Positions 9,546 through 18,441 of a DNA stretch of 64,000 nucleotides are shown piece by piece. The stretch is from Aquihabitans sp. G128 (lineage in GTDB: Bacteria > Actinomycetota > Acidimicrobiia > Acidimicrobiales > Iamiaceae), in assembly GCF_019048865.1 (NCBI RefSeq), contig NZ_CP077604.1, positions 1,798,001 to 1,862,000 of the forward strand, given 5' to 3'. Position numbers and translations under genes: made by a program. Numbering within the stretch: position 1 is the stretch's first letter; every line of letters begins with the position of its first letter. A model generated the notes under the pieces. That model had not been told where the DNA came from and searched no databases. It saw nothing but the letters and a program-made list of their open reading frames with translations.

Positions 9546-11059
9546 CCGCTCCCGCGTCGGCGGCGCCGCCGGTCGCGGCCCTGGCCCACCGCCTGCGCGC
9601 CGTCGCCGAGGTGCTCGAGGTCGAGGTGCCGGCACCGGCCGCCGACCCTGCGGTCGACGCCGCGACCCTGCTCCCCGCCCTGGTGGTCGTCGTCCGCGCC
9701 CACGCGACGCCGGCCGAGGTCTGGCTGCTGCACGTCGCGCTCACCGGCTCCTTCCCCGGGACGTCGGCCATGGCCGAGGCGCTGCGGGCCTTCGAGCTCG
9801 AGGCCGCCGACGACCTCGAGCTGTGGCTGGCCCGAGCCTGGCGGGCGACGGCGCATGACCATCGCTCGGGGATCGCGACCTTGCAGGTCGTCACCGACGG
9901 CGTGGTGCTCGACGTGTCCAACACGGCCAAGCTCGACCTGCACACCGGCATCCAGCGCGTCATCCGGAGCGCCGCCCCGCACTGGCTGGCGTGCGGCCCC
10001 GCCGTCCCGGTGGCGTGGACCGACGGCTGGCAGGCCTACCGCACGCTCGCCCCCGCCGAGCGCCACCGGGTGTTCTCCTGGGACGCCCACCAGGCCGGCG
10101 TCGCCGCCGCCGAGGTGCTCGACGTCGCCGTCGACGCCCCCACGCTGGTGGTCCCGTGGCGCTCCACGGTCCTCCTGGCCGAGTCCCTGGAGGCCGGCTC
10201 GTGCGACGTGCTGGCCGCCCTGGCCATCCACTCCGGGAACGACCTGGCAGCGATCGGCTACGACCTGATCCCCGCCACCAGCGGCGACCTGGTCCCGGCC
10301 GCCCTGTCCGACCAGTTCATGAACTACCTCTCGGTGGTCAAGCACACCCACCGCATCGCCGGCATCAGCGCTTCGGCCGCAGCCGAGTTCGAGGGCTACG
10401 CCGCCATGCTGGCCAGCCAAGGCCTCCCGGGACCGGCGGTCGGGGTGTGCGCCCTGCCGGCCCCGCCGATGCCCGAAGCGGCCGCCCTCGTGCCCCGCGG
10501 CCGGCCCCGGGTGCTGGTCGTGGGCAGCTACGAGCCCCGCAAGAACCACCTCGCCGTGCTGTTCGCCGCCGAGCGGCTCTGGCAGGAGGGCCTCGACTTC
10601 GAGCTGCACCTCGTGGGCGGCAGCTCGTGGGTGCCCGCCATCGGCCGCGAGGTCGAGCGGCTGGCCGGGCTGGGCCGGCCCGTCGAGCGGCACCTGGCGG
10701 TCAGCGAGGCCGAGCTCGCCGCCCAGTACGCCACCGCCCGGTTCACGGTCCTGGTCTCCCTGCACGAGGGCTACGGCCTGCCGATCGTCGAGTCGCTGGC
10801 GGCGGGCACCCCGGCGCTGGTGAGCGACTTCGGCAGCATCGCCGAGATCGCCGCCGACGGCGGCTGCCGATCGGTCGATCCGCGTGACGACGCCGCCATC
10901 CTCGACGCCATGCGCACCCTCCTCACCGACGACGCCGAGCTGGCGGTCCTGCAACGCGAGATCGTGGCCCGGCCGGCCGCCACCTGGGCCGACTACGCCC
11001 GGGCCAGCTGGCGCCTGCTGGTGGGCACCGAGCCCCTCCCGGCCGAGGTCCCGGCCTGA
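9542..11059 (+). CDS. Glycosyltransferase, GT4-like, with N-terminal extension
   Basis: 505 residues, about 110 longer at the N-terminus than a minimal GT4 enzyme. The extension is helical and Ala-rich; the glycosyltransferase part starts near VTDGVVLDVSNTAKLDLHTG. VLVVGSYEPRKNHLAVLFAA marks the donor-binding half and SLHEGYGLPIVESLAAGTP is the E-x7-E motif. It is paralogous to the next gene: both have the D-V/L-x-x-T/G-H entry, the ISASAAAEFEGY / VSASVAAEYEGW segment and the same overall length, so a tandem duplication is likely. GTG start overlapping the upstream TGA; ATGA junction downstream. Confidence 0.82.
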   Translation: MTAPASAAPPVAALAHRLRAVAEVLEVEVPAPAADPAVDAATLLPALVVVVRAHATPAEVWLLHVALTGSFPGTSAMAEALRAFELEAADDLELWLARAWRATAHDHRSGIATLQVVTDGVVLDVSNTAKLDLHTGIQRVIRSAAPHWLACGPAVPVAWTDGWQAYRTLAPAERHRVFSWDAHQAGVAAAEVLDVAVDAPTLVVPWRSTVLLAESLEAGSCDVLAALAIHSGNDLAAIGYDLIPATSGDLVPAALSDQFMNYLSVVKHTHRIAGISASAAAEFEGYAAMLASQGLPGPAVGVCALPAPPMPEAAALVPRGRPRVLVVGSYEPRKNHLAVLFAAERLWQEGLDFELHLVGGSSWVPAIGREVERLAGLGRPVERHLAVSEAELAAQYATARFTVLVSLHEGYGLPIVESLAAGTPALVSDFGSIAEIAADGGCRSVDPRDDAAILDAMRTLLTDDAELAVLQREIVARPAATWADYARASWRLLVGTEPLPAEVPA

Positions 11060-12620
11060 TGGGCCGCCTCACCGACGCCCTGCCCGCCCACCGGCGCCTG
11101 GCCGCCCGGATCGACCTGCGCGGCCCGCGCCGGCGCGCCGCCCTGCGGGCTCGACTGGCCACCCTGGCGGCCGCCCTCGGCGCTCCCGGCCCCGTCGACG
11201 GGCCCACCGCGGGGCTGCTCGACCGCGCCGTCGCCGCCCTCGACCCCGCCGACCACCACCACGTGTGGCTGGCCCACGCCGTGCTCGCCGCCCGCCTCCC
11301 CCGCCGCCGGTGGTCCTGGCGGCGCTCCGCCGCGCCCAGGTCGACGGGCCGACCGCCGTCTTCGACCTGGCCCTCGACCGGGCGTTCGATCGCAGCATCG
11401 ACTTCGCCCCGGACGCCGACCTGCGGACCGACGTGCCGGACCACCTCGGCTGGCCCGCCGTCGAGGTGGTGGCCGACGCCGTCCTCGTCGACCTCCAGGG
11501 GGTGGCCGGCCGGCACCGCCCGCTCCTGGCCCCGTTCGTGGTGCAGGCCTGCGCCGAGCGCTGGGCGCGCGACCACGAGCCCACCTTCGTGCGGTGGGGC
11601 GGGCGGGGGACGTCGCTGCACCGCGTGGACGCCACCGAGCGCGCCGCCGCCCTCTCCGGAGGCGGCTGGCACGGCGACGACCCGCCCGGCGATCGCACCG
11701 TGCTCGTGCCGTGGCGCTGCACCTACCTCCTGCTCGAGCCGGCGACCGAGCGCAACCGCGTGCAGGGCCTGACCGGGCTCCTGCTCCACGGCGGCACCAC
11801 CGGCGCCGGGCTGGGCTTCGACTTCTCCCCCATGACCGACCACCAGCCCTCCGCCGCCCCGCACGACGACGCCCACTTCGCCCTCTCGCTGGCGGCCACC
11901 CGCGAGCTCGCCCGGGTGGTGCCGGTGTCGGCCTCGGTGGCCGCCGAGTACGAGGGCTGGCGCCACGCCCTCGCCGGCTCCGGCGCCACCGGCCCGGAGG
12001 TGCTGCCCGTGCCGCTCGCGGTCGACCTCCCGACGGTCGACGACGCCACCGGGCAGGCCCTGCGCGACCGGCTGGGGGTGCCCGGCACGCCCCTCGTCCT
12101 GGTCGTCGGCGACCACGCGCCGTCGAGCAACCACCTCGGGGTGCTGCACGCCGCCGAGCTGCTCTGGCGCCGCGGCCTCGCCTTCCACCTCGCCATCGTG
12201 GGCCGGGGCGGCGCCGACGCCCGGGCCGTGGGCGAGCGGGCAGCGGCACTGCGCCGCGCCGGCCGCCTGGTCGAGCTGGTCGACCACGTCGCGCCCGAGG
12301 ATCGCCGAGCCCTCTACGGCCTGGCCCACGTCGTGCTGCACCCGTCGCTCGGCGAGGCCTTCGCCACCACCGTCGCCGAGGCCCGCTCCTGCGGGACCCC
12401 GGTGGTGACCTCGGCGTTCGGGGCCATGGCCGAGGCCGCCACCGGCGGCGGCGCCCTGCTCGTCGATCCCCGCGACGCCCGCGCCGTGGCCGACGCGGTC
12501 GAGCGCATCCTGGTGGTGCCGGCCCTGCACGAGCGGCTGGCCTCCGCCTGGGCCGACGAGCCCGTGCGCACCTGGGACGCCTACGCGGCCGAGGCGTGGA
12601 GCGCCCTCACCGGCCGCTGA
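11059..12620 (+). CDS. Glycosyltransferase, GT4-like, paralogue of preceding gene, with apparent frameshift
   Basis: About 520 residues after inserting one base. The first 80 residues (MGRLTDALPAHRRLAARI through HVWLAHAVLAARLP) are in one frame; at the C5 run 11298-11302 the reading continues in another frame as PPVVLAALRRAQVDGP and runs to the TGA at 12618-12620. A sixth C restores a single protein that parallels the gene at 9542 throughout. The donor-binding half begins LVLVVGDHAPSSNHLGVLHA, and the acceptor/donor motif is PSLGEAFATTVAEARSCGTP. Last gene of the plus-strand run; it converges on the methyltransferase ending at 12636 with a 15-bp gap. Confidence 0.72.
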
Positions 12621-12635
12621 GTGGCCGGGGGCCGA

Positions 12636-13286
12636 TCAGCGCCTGGGGGTGCGGGCCTCGGCGATGAGCCACGGGAAGGCGCGCACCACGCGCACCGCCT
12701 CGAAGTGCTGGCCCAGCGCCCGCTCGAGGCGCTTCGGCGTGAAGGCCTGGACGTGCTCGGGGTCGTTGCCGAGGCGCTTGACGTTCTTGCCCCGGCCGAG
12801 GTTGCCGAGGCGGAACCACGGCTCCCACGGCACCGAGACGACCAGGCGGCCACGGCAGATGCGGGCCATCTCGGCCACCGCCGGCTCGAAGGTGGGCAGG
12901 TGCTCGAGCACCTCGATGGAGGTCACCAGGTCGGCGCTGGCGTCGGGAAAGGGCAGCACGCCGGCATCGCCCCGCACGACCTGCACCGCGGCCAACCGTT
13001 CGGCGGCCACCTTGGCCTTGTCGTGGCGGTACTCGAGGGCCACGACCTCGGTGCCCGCCGGGAACATGCGCTCGAGGGCGAAGCCCTCGCCCACGCCGAC
13101 GTCGACGCACGTCCCCGTCGGCGTGCCCAGCACGGCGTGGAGCTTGCCCATCCACGAGGCGAGCAGCTTCTGCACGACCGGGTTCGACGTGCCGTACTTG
13201 GCCGCGTCCTGGCCGGCAGCATCCTCGGAGAGGCCGGGGGCGAGGCCGATGGCCTTGGGCCGCACGGGCGGGGTCGGCGTGGTCAC
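12636..13286 (-). CDS. SAM-dependent methyltransferase (Methyltransf_11-like)
   Basis: 216-residue class I methyltransferase. Motif I is CVDVGVGEGFALERMF, acidic motif II VVALEYRHD, motif post-I DAGVLPFPDASADLVTSIEV and the HLPTFEPAVAEMARI helix; the small-molecule methyltransferase architecture is complete. An atypical Val replaces the usual Gly-Cys in motif I. The GTG at 13286 overlaps the TGA of the upstream GT2 gene (GTGA), so the two are translated together. The proximity to a polyprenyl-phosphate glycosyltransferase suggests a sugar or lipid acceptor, but this cannot be settled from sequence. Confidence 0.82.
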   Translation of the reverse strand: MTTPTPPVRPKAIGLAPGLSEDAAGQDAAKYGTSNPVVQKLLASWMGKLHAVLGTPTGTCVDVGVGEGFALERMFPAGTEVVALEYRHDKAKVAAERLAAVQVVRGDAGVLPFPDASADLVTSIEVLEHLPTFEPAVAEMARICRGRLVVSVPWEPWFRLGNLGRGKNVKRLGNDPEHVQAFTPKRLERALGQHFEAVRVVRAFPWLIAEARTPRR

Positions 13287-14230
13287 AGGTCTCCCTCCGC
13301 GGTGGCGTCGAGGCTCCGCCGCCGGCGCAGGTTGACCATCAGTTCCCCGAGCAGGCCGAGCGAGACCATCTGCACCGCGACGACCACGAGCAGGACGCCG
13401 AGCTGCAGCGCCGGGCGGGTGCCGATGGAGTGGCCCAGCAGCTTGGAGCCGAGCATCCAGGTCAGCAGGGCCGACCCGACGGCGCCGATGACGAACCCGA
13501 TGCCGCCGAACAGGTGGAACGGGCGGGCGGTGTAGGTCGTGAGGAACTTGACCGTGACGAGGTCGAGGAACCCGCGCCAGAAGCGGGCCCGCCCGAACTT
13601 GGAGCGGCCGTGCAGGCGCTCGTGGTGCTCGACCTCGACCTCGGAGATGCGGAAGCCCGACCACACGGCGAGGATCGGGATGTAGCGGTGCAGCTCGCCG
13701 TACATCTCGAGGCTGTCGGCGAGCTCCCGGGACATGGCCTTGAAGCCGGAGTTGAAGTCCTTGCCCTTGACCCCGGTCACTCGGGTGGTGACGCCGTTGT
13801 AGATCTTCGACGTGTTCCGCTTGATGAACCGGTCGTTGCGCACGGCGCGGCGGCCGGTCACGCAGTCGACGCCGTTGTCGAGCTCGCCGAGCATCTTGCC
13901 CAGCTCCTCGGGGTCGTCCTGGCCGTCGGCGTCCATCAGCACGACGGCCTCGCCCCGCACGTGGTCCAGGCCCACGGAGAGCGCGGCGGACTTGCCGGCG
14001 TTGCGCCGCAGCCGGATGTAGCGGACCTGGTCCGAGCGGAGCCCCGACATCACCGAGCGGGTGCCGTCGGTGGAGCCGTCGTCGACGATGACGATCTCCC
14101 AGGTCTTGCCCAGGGCCTCCAGCGCCGCCGCCGTACGGGGGACGACCTCGACCAGGTTCTCGGCCTCGTTGTAGGCCGGCATCAGCACCGACACGTCGCA
14201 ACCCGAGGGGTCGTGGTCGGTCACCGCCAT
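13283..14230 (-). CDS. GT2 glycosyltransferase, polyprenyl-phosphate sugar synthase type
   Basis: 315 residues. The GT-A domain shows SVLMPAYNEAENLVEVV, VIVDDGSTDGT and the metal-binding DADGQDDPEE; the C-terminus has two membrane spans (about FGGIGFVIGAVGSALLTW and LQLGVLLVVVAVQMVSLG). This is the dolichyl/undecaprenyl-phosphate hexose synthase layout, giving a membrane-linked donor such as polyprenyl-phosphate mannose or glucose. Such donors feed GT-C enzymes, so it may supply the protein at 727. An upstream in-frame start exists at 14317, but the ATG at 14230 is preferred because AGGGA lies 7-8 nt before it and the family homology begins there. Confidence 0.88.
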   Translation of the reverse strand: MAVTDHDPSGCDVSVLMPAYNEAENLVEVVPRTAAALEALGKTWEIVIVDDGSTDGTRSVMSGLRSDQVRYIRLRRNAGKSAALSVGLDHVRGEAVVLMDADGQDDPEELGKMLGELDNGVDCVTGRRAVRNDRFIKRNTSKIYNGVTTRVTGVKGKDFNSGFKAMSRELADSLEMYGELHRYIPILAVWSGFRISEVEVEHHERLHGRSKFGRARFWRGFLDLVTVKFLTTYTARPFHLFGGIGFVIGAVGSALLTWMLGSKLLGHSIGTRPALQLGVLLVVVAVQMVSLGLLGELMVNLRRRRSLDATAEGDL

Positions 14231-14321
14231 GTGATCATCCCTGCGTGCACCGCTTGCACGGTAGTTGCCGACCGTCGTCGGGCCGGGCACTCGGGCCGCC
14301 GGGCGCCGGGGCGGCACTCAC

Positions 14322-14327
14322 TAGTGT
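14322..14327 (+). promoter_or_regulatory. -10 hexamer TAGTGT
   Basis: TAGTGT ends 8 nt before the ATG at 14336; no Shine-Dalgarno in between. Confidence 0.4.
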
Positions 14328-14335
14328 TCGGGACC

Positions 14336-15253
14336 ATGTCGCCCACGAAGGCCCTCGTCACCGGAGCCCACGGGTTCGTCGGGCACCACCTGATCGACCA
14401 CCTCACCGCGAGTGGCGACGAGGTCATCGGCATCGACCGAGCCACCGACGGCCTCGACATCACCGACGCCGAGGCCGTGCACGAAGCCATCCGCGAGATC
14501 GCCCCCACGTGCATCTACCACCTGGCCGGCTGGGCCGACGTCGGGGCGTCGTGGCGGTCGCCCGTGGCCGCGTTCCGCGTCAACGCCGAGGGCACGCTCA
14601 ACGTGCTGGGCGCCGCCCGCGACGCCGGCGTCGAGCGGGTCCTGGCCGTCTCGAGCGCCGACGTCTACGGCATCGTCACCCCGGAGGAGCTCCCCCTCAC
14701 CGAGGACTCCCCGCTGCGACCGGCCAGCCCCTACGCAGCGTCGAAGGTGGCCGCCGACTACCTCGGCCTTCAGGCCTGGCTGGGACGCGGCCTGCCGGTC
14801 CTGCGGGTGCGGGCGTTCAACCACCTCGGCCCCGGCCAGACCGACCAGTTCGTGGCCCCGGCCCTCGCCCACCGGGTGGCCCAGGCCGAGCGCGACGGCG
14901 GCGAGGTCCTCACGGTCGGCGACCTCTCGGCGCGCCGGGACTTCACCGACGTGCGCGACGTGGTGCGGGCCTACCGGCTCCTGATGGAGCACGGCGAGCC
15001 CGGCGAGGTCTACAACGTCTGCTCCGGCGTCGACCTCGCCGTGCAGGACCTGGCCGACCAGCTCGTCGCCCAGGCCACCGTGCCGCTGCGGCTCGAGGTC
15101 GACCCGGCCCTGCTCCGCCCCGTGGAGCTGCCCGTGCTGCGGGGCAGCCACGAGCGGCTCAGCGCCGCCACCGGCTGGCAGCCCGAGATCTCCATCGAGC
15201 AGACCCTCACCGACCTCCTCGCCGACTGGCGCCGCCGGGTGGCGGAGGCCTGA
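14336..15253 (+). CDS. NAD-dependent epimerase/dehydratase (GDP-mannose 4,6-dehydratase/RMD-like)
   Basis: 305-residue extended short-chain dehydrogenase acting on a nucleotide sugar. The NAD(P)-binding motif is TGAHGFVGHHL near the N-terminus; the catalytic pair is in SPYAASKVAADY (Tyr-x3-Lys) with the upstream Ser in VSSADVYG; FNHLGPGQ and the ARRDFTDVRDVV segment are typical of GDP-mannose 4,6-dehydratases and the related 4-keto reductases. At about 305 residues it is nearer the reductase length. It would supply a deoxy-sugar donor to the locus. Divergent from the GT2 gene across 105 bp. Confidence 0.85.
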   Translation: MSPTKALVTGAHGFVGHHLIDHLTASGDEVIGIDRATDGLDITDAEAVHEAIREIAPTCIYHLAGWADVGASWRSPVAAFRVNAEGTLNVLGAARDAGVERVLAVSSADVYGIVTPEELPLTEDSPLRPASPYAASKVAADYLGLQAWLGRGLPVLRVRAFNHLGPGQTDQFVAPALAHRVAQAERDGGEVLTVGDLSARRDFTDVRDVVRAYRLLMEHGEPGEVYNVCSGVDLAVQDLADQLVAQATVPLRLEVDPALLRPVELPVLRGSHERLSAATGWQPEISIEQTLTDLLADWRRRVAEA

Positions 15254-15306
15254 GCCCGGCGCTCGCCGCGCTGGCCGGTGCCTGGCCGAGCCGGGCCCGG
15301 CGTCGG

Positions 15307-15312
15307 TAGCTT
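15307..15312 (+). promoter_or_regulatory. -10 hexamer TAGCTT
   Basis: TAGCTT ends 6 nt before the ATG at 15319. Confidence 0.4.
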
Positions 15313-15318
15313 CGGCCC

Positions 15319-15618
15319 ATGGCCCTCCCCACCGCTCCGATCGTCGCCGGCTCCCTGATCGGGGGCTACCTCGTGGCCCGCGAGACCAAGGTCCGGCCGC
15401 TCGGCGGCGCGGTGCTGGCTGTCGGCGGCGTCGCTGCCGGTCGCCAGTGGCTGCGCACCACCGGTCCCGGCACCACCGCCGCCCTGGCCGGCATCTACCT
15501 CGGCGGCTTCGGCGCCTCGCACCCCCTGGCGAAGAAGATCGGCGCGTGGCCGGCCGTCTTCGCCGCGGCCGGCACCAGCGCGGCGGCCAGCTGGCTGCTC
15601 AGCGACCGCAAGCGCTGA
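15319..15618 (+). CDS. Small Gly/Ala-rich membrane protein
   Basis: 99 residues with no family that I recognise. Three weakly hydrophobic, glycine-zipper-like segments (VAGSLIGGYLVA, LGGAVLAVGGVAAG, ALAGIYLGGFGAS) suggest a small integral membrane protein; the C-terminus ends in a basic DRKR. The own -10 element at 15307 and the clean start support expression. It lies between the epimerase and the convergent PhoD gene and need not belong to either. Confidence 0.55.
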   Translation: MALPTAPIVAGSLIGGYLVARETKVRPLGGAVLAVGGVAAGRQWLRTTGPGTTAALAGIYLGGFGASHPLAKKIGAWPAVFAAAGTSAAASWLLSDRKR

Positions 15619-15645
15619 GCCCCCCGCTCACCCCGGCCAGGCCGG

Positions 15646-17265
15646 TCAGGCCGGGCGAGCCACCGGATCGCCGGCGTCGACCACCCAGGTCGCGCCGGTG
15701 CTGATCGCCGTCTTCGGGTCCATGACGTCGTCGAGCACGCGGAACGCGACGGTGACGCGCTCGGGAGTCACGGCCACCGTGAGGTAGCCGTGGTCGTTGA
15801 GCTGCTGGCGCAGCTGCGGCGTGCGCTTGGACACGTCGGCCGGGAACAGGATCGACGAGATCGGCGGCGACATGAACTCGGGCGCCACCACCTTCGACGA
15901 CGCGTCGAACGGCTCGGCCTGGACGTCGAGCACCATGCCGGCGTGGTAGTCGCCGGTCAGCACCACCGGGTTGGAGACCTCGGCGAGCTGGGCGATGAGG
16001 CGCTTGCGGGCCTGCGGGAAGCCGTCCCACGTGTCGAGGTAGTAGGCGGCCGCGTCGCTGCCGCCGTCGACGCCGGCGAGGACCACCGGGTTGCCCAACA
16101 GGTTCCAGGTGACGCCGCCCTCCTCGAGCGAGCCCTTCAGCCACATCTCCTGGTCGGTGCCGAGCCGGGTGCGGTCCTCGTCGACCCGGGCGTCGCAGTT
16201 GCCGTAGTCCGTGCCCGACTGGGCGGTGTCCCGGCACGGCGGGATGGCGGCGTCCTGCCGCTCGTCGAGCAGGTGCAGACGGAGCAGGTCGCCGGCGGCG
16301 AACGCCTGGTACACCGCCTCCACCGAGCCCTTCGGCGGGTCCAACCGGGTGGGCTGGTGCTCCCACCACGCCCGGTAGGCCGCCGCCTTGCGGGCTTGCC
16401 CGAGGGCGGGGTCGTCGTTGCCGACCAGCACGTCGCCCATGTAGTTGTTCGAGACCTCGTGGTCGTCCCAGGTGAGGACGAACGGGAAGCGGGCGTGGGC
16501 CGCCTGGAGCTGCTCGTCGCGCTTGTAGTGCGCGTAGCGGATCCGGTAATCCTCGAGGGTCTTGAGGACCTTGTTCGGCACCACCGCCCGGGGCCCGAGG
16601 CCGGCGGGGTACTCGTAGATGTAGTCGCCCAGGTGCACCACGACGTCGAGGTCCTCCTCGGCGAGGTGCTGGTAGGCGCCGAAGTAGCCCGACTCGTACA
16701 TCTGGCAGTTCACGACCCCGATCCCGAAGGCCTTGGGCGACCCCTCGGGCAGCGTGCGGGTGCGTCCCACCGGGCTGGTCCAGTCGGCGTAGCGGAACCG
16801 GTAGTGGTGGTCGCGGCCGGGCTCGAGCCCGGTGGCGTCGATGTGCACCGAGTGGGCGTGGGCCGGGCTGGTGGTGAACACCCCGGTGCCCACCAGCTCC
16901 GTGAACGCCGCGTCGGTGGCGAGCTCCCAGGTGACGTCGGCCTTCGCGTCGGGCATGCCGCCCGAGCCGTCCTCGGCCACCGGCTCGGGCGCCAGGCGGG
17001 TCCACAGCACCACGGCGTCGGTGCGCGGGTCGCCCGAGGCCACGCCCAGGGTGAACGGGTCACCGGAGAGCTCGGGCACGTGCACCGGCTTCGGCACCGT
17101 CGAGGTGGTGGCCCGCGCGGTGCTCGACGGCCCCGACCCCTCGGAGCCCGACGATCCGCACCCCACCGTCAGGACCGCGGCGGTGGCCGCCGCCCCGGTG
17201 AGGAACTGCCGCCTGCCGATCCCCGCTCGCCCCTGCTGTTCACCATCGCGCTTCCCCGTGTTCAC
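15646..17265 (-). CDS. phoD: Alkaline phosphatase D family, Tat-exported lipoprotein
   Basis: 539-residue PhoD-type phosphodiesterase/phosphomonoesterase releasing phosphate from organic esters outside the cytoplasmic membrane. The N-terminus has a twin-arginine signal, GRRQFLTGAAATAAVLTVGC, in which LTVGC is a lipobox, so a Tat-exported lipoprotein is likely. A fibronectin-like N-terminal PhoD domain (about 65-165) precedes the metallophosphatase core with HLGDYIYEY, TWDDHEVSNNY and LTGDYHAG as metal-binding motifs. The GTG at 17265 has CAGACT 8 nt upstream. Divergent from the desaturase, with a 20-bp inverted repeat in the 76-bp gap. A second PhoD is at 48794. Confidence 0.9.
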   Translation of the reverse strand: MNTGKRDGEQQGRAGIGRRQFLTGAAATAAVLTVGCGSSGSEGSGPSSTARATTSTVPKPVHVPELSGDPFTLGVASGDPRTDAVVLWTRLAPEPVAEDGSGGMPDAKADVTWELATDAAFTELVGTGVFTTSPAHAHSVHIDATGLEPGRDHHYRFRYADWTSPVGRTRTLPEGSPKAFGIGVVNCQMYESGYFGAYQHLAEEDLDVVVHLGDYIYEYPAGLGPRAVVPNKVLKTLEDYRIRYAHYKRDEQLQAAHARFPFVLTWDDHEVSNNYMGDVLVGNDDPALGQARKAAAYRAWWEHQPTRLDPPKGSVEAVYQAFAAGDLLRLHLLDERQDAAIPPCRDTAQSGTDYGNCDARVDEDRTRLGTDQEMWLKGSLEEGGVTWNLLGNPVVLAGVDGGSDAAAYYLDTWDGFPQARKRLIAQLAEVSNPVVLTGDYHAGMVLDVQAEPFDASSKVVAPEFMSPPISSILFPADVSKRTPQLRQQLNDHGYLTVAVTPERVTVAFRVLDDVMDPKTAISTGATWVVDAGDPVARPA

Positions 17266-17312
17266 GGTGGCGGAGTCTGCCAGACGCCCGTCACACGGTT
17301 GGGCCTTCCCTC

Positions 17313-17332
17313 CCTACCTACCAGTAGGTAGG
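17313..17332. promoter_or_regulatory. Perfect 9+9 bp inverted repeat, TetR-type operator
   Basis: CCTACCTAC-CA-GTAGGTAGG in the divergent gap between phoD and the acyl-ACP desaturase. Size and symmetry match TetR-family operators. It ends 9 bp before the desaturase ATG and covers the only possible ribosome-binding region (GGTAGG), so binding there should block initiation. Confidence 0.6.
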
Positions 17333-17341
17333 CTGGCTTCC

Positions 17342-18268
17342 ATGTTCCCCAACGACGTCCTCCTCAACGAGCTCGAGCCGGTGGTGGCCGGGCTGTTGGA
17401 CAAGCACCTGGCGGCGTCGAAGGAGTGGTTCCCGCACGAGCTCGTGCCGTGGAGCCGGGGCCGTGACTTCGAGCCCGGCGTCGACTGGGACCCCGACGAG
17501 GTCCAGATGGACCCGGCGGTGCGCTCCAGCCTCTTCGTGAACCTCCTCACCGAGGACAACCTCCCGTACTACTTCCGCACCATCGAGGCGCTGTTCGGCA
17601 GGGACACGGCCTGGGGCACGTGGGCCCGCCGGTGGACCGCCGAGGAGGGCCGGCACTCCATCGTGCTGCGCGACTACCTCACCGTCACCCGGGCGCTCGA
17701 CCCGGTGGCCCTGGAGCGGGCCCGCATGCAGCAGGTGGAGAAGGGCGAGGTGCCCGAGGTCGACCTGGTCACCGACGGCATCGTCTACGTCACGCTCCAG
17801 GAGCTGGCCACCCGCATCGCCCACCACAACACCGGCAAGCTGCTCGAGGACCGCACCGGCTACGAGGTCATGAAGCGCGTGGCCGCCGACGAGAACCGCC
17901 ACCACCTCTTCTACCGGGACCTCGGCACCGCCGCCCTCGAGGTCGACCCCTCGGGCATGGTCGTGGCCATGGAGCGCCAGGTGCGCGAGTTCGAGATGCC
18001 CGGCACGGGCATCGTCGACTTCGAGTCCCACGCCTACGCCATCGCCAAGGCCGGCATCTACGACTTCACGGTCCACCACGACAACGTGCTGGTGCCGGTG
18101 ATCCTCCGCCACTGGAACGTCGAAGCCCTGGAGGGCCTCACCCCGGAGGCCGAGCAGGCCCGCGCCAAGCTGCTCAAGCGCATGGAGCGGATCGCCCGCG
18201 TCGGCCGCCGGTTCAGCGCCGATCGCGAGCGCGAGGCCGAGGCCGAGCTCGTGGGCGCCACCGCCTGA
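17342..18268 (+). CDS. Acyl-[acyl-carrier-protein] desaturase (DesA-type)
   Basis: 308-residue soluble ferritin-like diiron desaturase, introducing a double bond into an acyl chain on ACP. The two diiron-ligand motifs are visible in EEGRHSIVLRDY and DENRHHLFYRD, each on a predicted helix, with WTAEEGRH as in the plant/mycobacterial DesA family. Length is a little short of plant enzymes (about 360 mature) but equals mycobacterial DesA proteins. The inverted repeat at 17313-17332 directly upstream suggests repression by a TetR-type lipid regulator, none of which is adjacent. Confidence 0.88.
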   Translation: MFPNDVLLNELEPVVAGLLDKHLAASKEWFPHELVPWSRGRDFEPGVDWDPDEVQMDPAVRSSLFVNLLTEDNLPYYFRTIEALFGRDTAWGTWARRWTAEEGRHSIVLRDYLTVTRALDPVALERARMQQVEKGEVPEVDLVTDGIVYVTLQELATRIAHHNTGKLLEDRTGYEVMKRVAADENRHHLFYRDLGTAALEVDPSGMVVAMERQVREFEMPGTGIVDFESHAYAIAKAGIYDFTVHHDNVLVPVILRHWNVEALEGLTPEAEQARAKLLKRMERIARVGRRFSADREREAEAELVGATA

Positions 18269-18349
18269 TCGGACGGCCTGCCCGTCGCCCGTCGCGGCGC
18301 CGTCCCGGCGATGTGGGAGGGTGTCAGGAAGCCGTAAAGGCCGATGAAA

Positions 18350-18367
18350 CAAGTTGCAGACAACTTG
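18350..18367. promoter_or_regulatory. Inverted repeat CAAGTTG-CAGA-CAACTTG
   Basis: Perfect 7-bp arms with a 4-bp centre, 74 bp before the NfeD-like ATG at 18442 and 81 bp after the desaturase stop. There is no T tract on either side, so an operator is more likely than a terminator; a stem in the 5' leader is the alternative. Confidence 0.4.
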
Positions 18368-18441
18368 GCCTGAGCGGAAGATCAGACGTGCCGACCCGAC
18401 AAGTGGTCCAGGGCCGGCGGGAACGAAGAGACGGACGGAAC

